Positions 62,282 to 64,000 of a stretch of 64,000 nucleotides of DNA are shown here, in pieces. Position 1 is the first letter of the stretch. Each line of letters opens with the position of its first letter. The notes beneath the pieces were generated by a model. The model had not been told where the DNA came from. It worked only from the letters and a program-made list of their open reading frames with translations, and did not search any database. The translations under genes were made by a program, and so were the position numbers. The stretch is from assembly GCA_947501445.1 (NCBI GenBank), contig CANMVS010000018.1, positions 62,001 to 126,000 on the forward strand. The letters run 5' to 3'. Source of the stretch: an uncultured Rhizobiaceae group bacterium (GTDB lineage Bacteria > Pseudomonadota > Alphaproteobacteria > Rhizobiales > Rhizobiaceae).

Positions 62282-62582
62282 GTCGTACAGTTCAGGGTGT
62301 TTTACACCGGGTGAACCGGCGCGCACTATAGTCAAGAACACCCCGCAATCAACCAGAATCTGCAGCTTTTGCGACAAAGTTTCCGCGCGGTGCCTTTGAT
62401 TGGCTTGAAGGCGGCAAAAAAGCCCTTAAATCAGGCGTTTGCAGTTGATACACAGGATTGTATCGGGCAATTGATTTCCCGATGACAGGCGGATGCGGTA
62501 TGAAGTGTTGTTCATCTGACAGGGAACGGTCCCTTCGCCGGGTGCATTGGTATTGAATGTGTGAAAGGGAGAGTAGCACGCA
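62282..62582. other. Intergenic region right of tRNA-Ser
   Basis: About 300 bases of chromosomal spacer. Should hold the tRNA promoter (leftward) and that of the small membrane protein. No further gene or repeat seen. Confidence 0.35.
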
Positions 62583-62903
62583 ATGAGATTTCTGCTTCGT
62601 GTCATCAGTATGCTGGCGCTGGTTGTTGCTGTAATCAGCGGTGTGGTTGATGCCATCAAATCAGTGGCGGCTTCGCAGATTGTCATCACGCCTCTGGGGG
62701 CAGACTGGTACAGCCTCAGCCCGGATACGCTCAACCTGACGCAGGCTGTCGTTCAGCGCAATGTGCACCCATTTATATGGGATCCGATTATACAATGGAT
62801 ACTGCTGCAGCCGACCTGGGCTGTATTTCTGGTTCTGTCGCTGCTTTTTTATCTGATAGCGTGGAAAAGACCCAGGGCCGCGGGACGGTTTTCTGCCACC
62901 TGA
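62583..62903 (+). CDS. Small membrane protein
   Basis: 106 aa from ATG 62583 (GGGAGAG upstream). Two membrane helices: residues 7-22 (VISMLALVVAVISGVVDAI) and about 75-92 (TWAVFLVLSLLFYLIAW). Between them ITPLGADWYSLSPDTLNLTQ and VHPFIWDPIIQWILLQP. Typical conserved Rhizobiales small membrane protein (often next to msrA) of unknown function. Confidence 0.75.
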   Translation: MRFLLRVISMLALVVAVISGVVDAIKSVAASQIVITPLGADWYSLSPDTLNLTQAVVQRNVHPFIWDPIIQWILLQPTWAVFLVLSLLFYLIAWKRPRAAGRFSAT

Positions 62904-62999
62904 TGCAGAAAAAAAGCAGGGCCTGCCCTATATGCAGCCCAACACATATGTAACGAACACAAACAGACAAACTTGTGTTCCTGGTACCGGGAGATAACC

Positions 63000-63650
63000 A
63001 TGTTCGGCTTAGACAGAATCAGCAAAAAAACCCAGATGCCAAGCGTCGCAGACGCACTGCCGGGCCGCAGCCATGCGCTGGAAACAGCAACCCATCATTT
63101 CGTCAACGGCAATCCGCTCAAAGGCCCCTATCCACCATCGTGTGAAGTGGCCTATTTTGCCATGGGCTGTTTTTGGGGGGTGGAACGATTGTTCTGGCAG
63201 CGCGATGGTGTCTGGGTGACGGCGGTGGGTTATGCTGGCGGACTGACACCCAATCCCACCTACGAAGAAACGGTGACCGGGCTTACCGGCCATGCAGAAG
63301 TGGTCATGGTGGTTTTTGAACCGGACAAGATCAGTTATCAGGATCTGTTGACCATATTTTGGGAAGGACATGACCCCACCCAGGGCATGCGTCAGGGCAA
63401 TGACACCGGGACGACCTACCGATCCGCGCTATACACCTGTGGTGATCAGCAGCACGTGCAAGCAGCAAACAGCCGCCAGTCCTATCAGGATTCATTGCGC
63501 AAAGCCGGTGTCAGCCATACGATCACCACTGAAATCCAGTCCGCACCGCAGTTTTATTTTGCCGAGGATTATCATCAGCAATATCTGGCAAAAAACCCCA
63601 ACGGCTATTGTGGCGTCAAGGGAACCGGTGTGGCCTGCGCCATTGCATAA
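63000..63650 (+). CDS. msrA: Peptide methionine-S-sulfoxide reductase
   Basis: 216 aa from ATG 63000 (GGGAGATAACC upstream). MsrA signature [16 protein letters not shown] with catalytic Cys57, then [55 protein letters not shown] and [18 protein letters not shown] with resolving Cys. It repairs oxidised methionine using thioredoxin. Full length. Very sure. Confidence 0.95.
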   Translation: MFGLDRISKKTQMPSVADALPGRSHALETATHHFVNGNPLKGPYPPSCEVAYFAMGCFWGVERLFWQRDGVWVTAVGYAGGLTPNPTYEETVTGLTGHAEVVMVVFEPDKISYQDLLTIFWEGHDPTQGMRQGNDTGTTYRSALYTCGDQQHVQAANSRQSYQDSLRKAGVSHTITTEIQSAPQFYFAEDYHQQYLAKNPNGYCGVKGTGVACAIA

Positions 63651-63860
63651 GCGTGGATTGCTGCGATTGGCGTAAAGGATAAAACAACAAATCGATTGAA
63701 AGAGCGGCTGAAAGGTTTCATTTTATAGGTGATCTTTGCAGGTAGCCGTGCAAGGATAGGCGTAAGCCTTGCCGAATTTCGGCCAAAAAGGCTGTAGAGG
63801 GACCGCTTGCTAGAAGCGGCTAAAAGTAAAAAAACGAAACGAAACACAGGGTTGGTGAAT

Positions 63861-64000
63861 ATGAAGCGTACACTACTCAGCATTTTTGCATTTGCTGCAA
63901 TGTCAGCGTCGGCGCTGGCAGCAGATGTCAAACCGGCGATTATCTATGACCTCGGCGGCAAGTTCGACAAGTCGTTCAATGAGTCTGCCTATAATGGTGC
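63861..64000 (+). CDS. BMP-family ABC transporter substrate-binding protein (5' part)
   Basis: Only the first 46 codons lie in the window. Signal peptide (KRTLLSIFAFAAMSASALA) then ADVKPAIIYDLGGKFDKSFN, a typical start of BMP/PnrA-type lipoprotein-like binding proteins for nucleosides (PF02608). The rest is cut off by the window end. A CCGCTT/AAGCGG hairpin lies at 63809-63825 upstream. Confidence 0.8.
   Translation, partial: MKRTLLSIFAFAAMSASALAADVKPAIIYDLGGKFDKSFNESAYNG

Noticed and set aside
63700..63860. Riboswitch upstream of the BMP-family gene
   Set aside because: Only a CCGCTT/AAGCGG hairpin is clear; no known aptamer consensus could be matched.

Overview
The window looks like an alphaproteobacterial, probably Hyphomicrobiales (Rhizobiales-like), chromosome. 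The GcvA-type LysR regulator, DUF930 protein, MsrA, BMP-type solute-binding protein and Rhizobiales-phage gene types (DUF6074-like protein, Xis-like HTH, P4-type integrase) all fit. The organism is inferred from gene content only.

Left chromosomal part (1-19.5 kb). A DUF4399 secreted protein and a LysR regulator divergent from an alpha-ketoglutaric-semialdehyde-type dehydrogenase come first. A compact peptide-modification locus follows (3.45-9.27 kb). It has a 39-aa candidate precursor with a lasso-type YxxPxVxxxG leader and two convergent, translationally coupled operons. One encodes an AMP-forming acyl ligase, a GNAT, an acyl carrier protein and an NTP_transf_5 protein. The other encodes a PqqD-like RRE, a B2-type leader protease and an HPrK-like kinase. 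No lasso cyclase gene is present. Next come an autotransporter with two decayed copies of its barrel end nearby, a GNAT and a DUF2750 protein. A second peptide locus (13.6-15.6 kb) holds a 47-aa double-glycine leader peptide whose core starts with Trp, a flavin-dependent Trp halogenase, and the in-frame remnant of a LanM C-terminus just before the halogenase. A GNAT, a Tat-exported solute-binding protein and a pentapeptide-repeat membrane protein close the region.

Mobile part (19.8-62.2 kb). A tRNA-Ser(GGA) gene at 62192-62281 carries an integrase beside its 3' end. Its last 23 bases are repeated exactly at 22774, so the main element is about 39.4 kb. A degenerate second att-like site at 19865 and shared end sequences suggest an older, related element in tandem. 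The element has an integrase/excisionase module, a RepA-like helicase beside a dense TAACAT repeat array, terminase subunits, a DNA-ejection-like protein and tail-fibre genes. No portal, capsid or tail-tube gene was seen, so it is a reduced prophage or a satellite-like element. Cargo includes a thermonuclease (plus a truncated copy outside), an IS66 insertion that cuts a dihydrofolate reductase gene, a HEPN/RES toxin-like protein, a subtilase with a separate propeptide-like protein, a tyrosinase, an S1/P1 nuclease, lipoproteins, a Rap1a-type protein and two methyltransferases. A Cro/CI-like switch region and four 17-bp iterons lie near 44.6-45.65 kb.

Right chromosomal part (62.3-64 kb). A small membrane protein, msrA and the start of a BMP-family substrate-binding protein.
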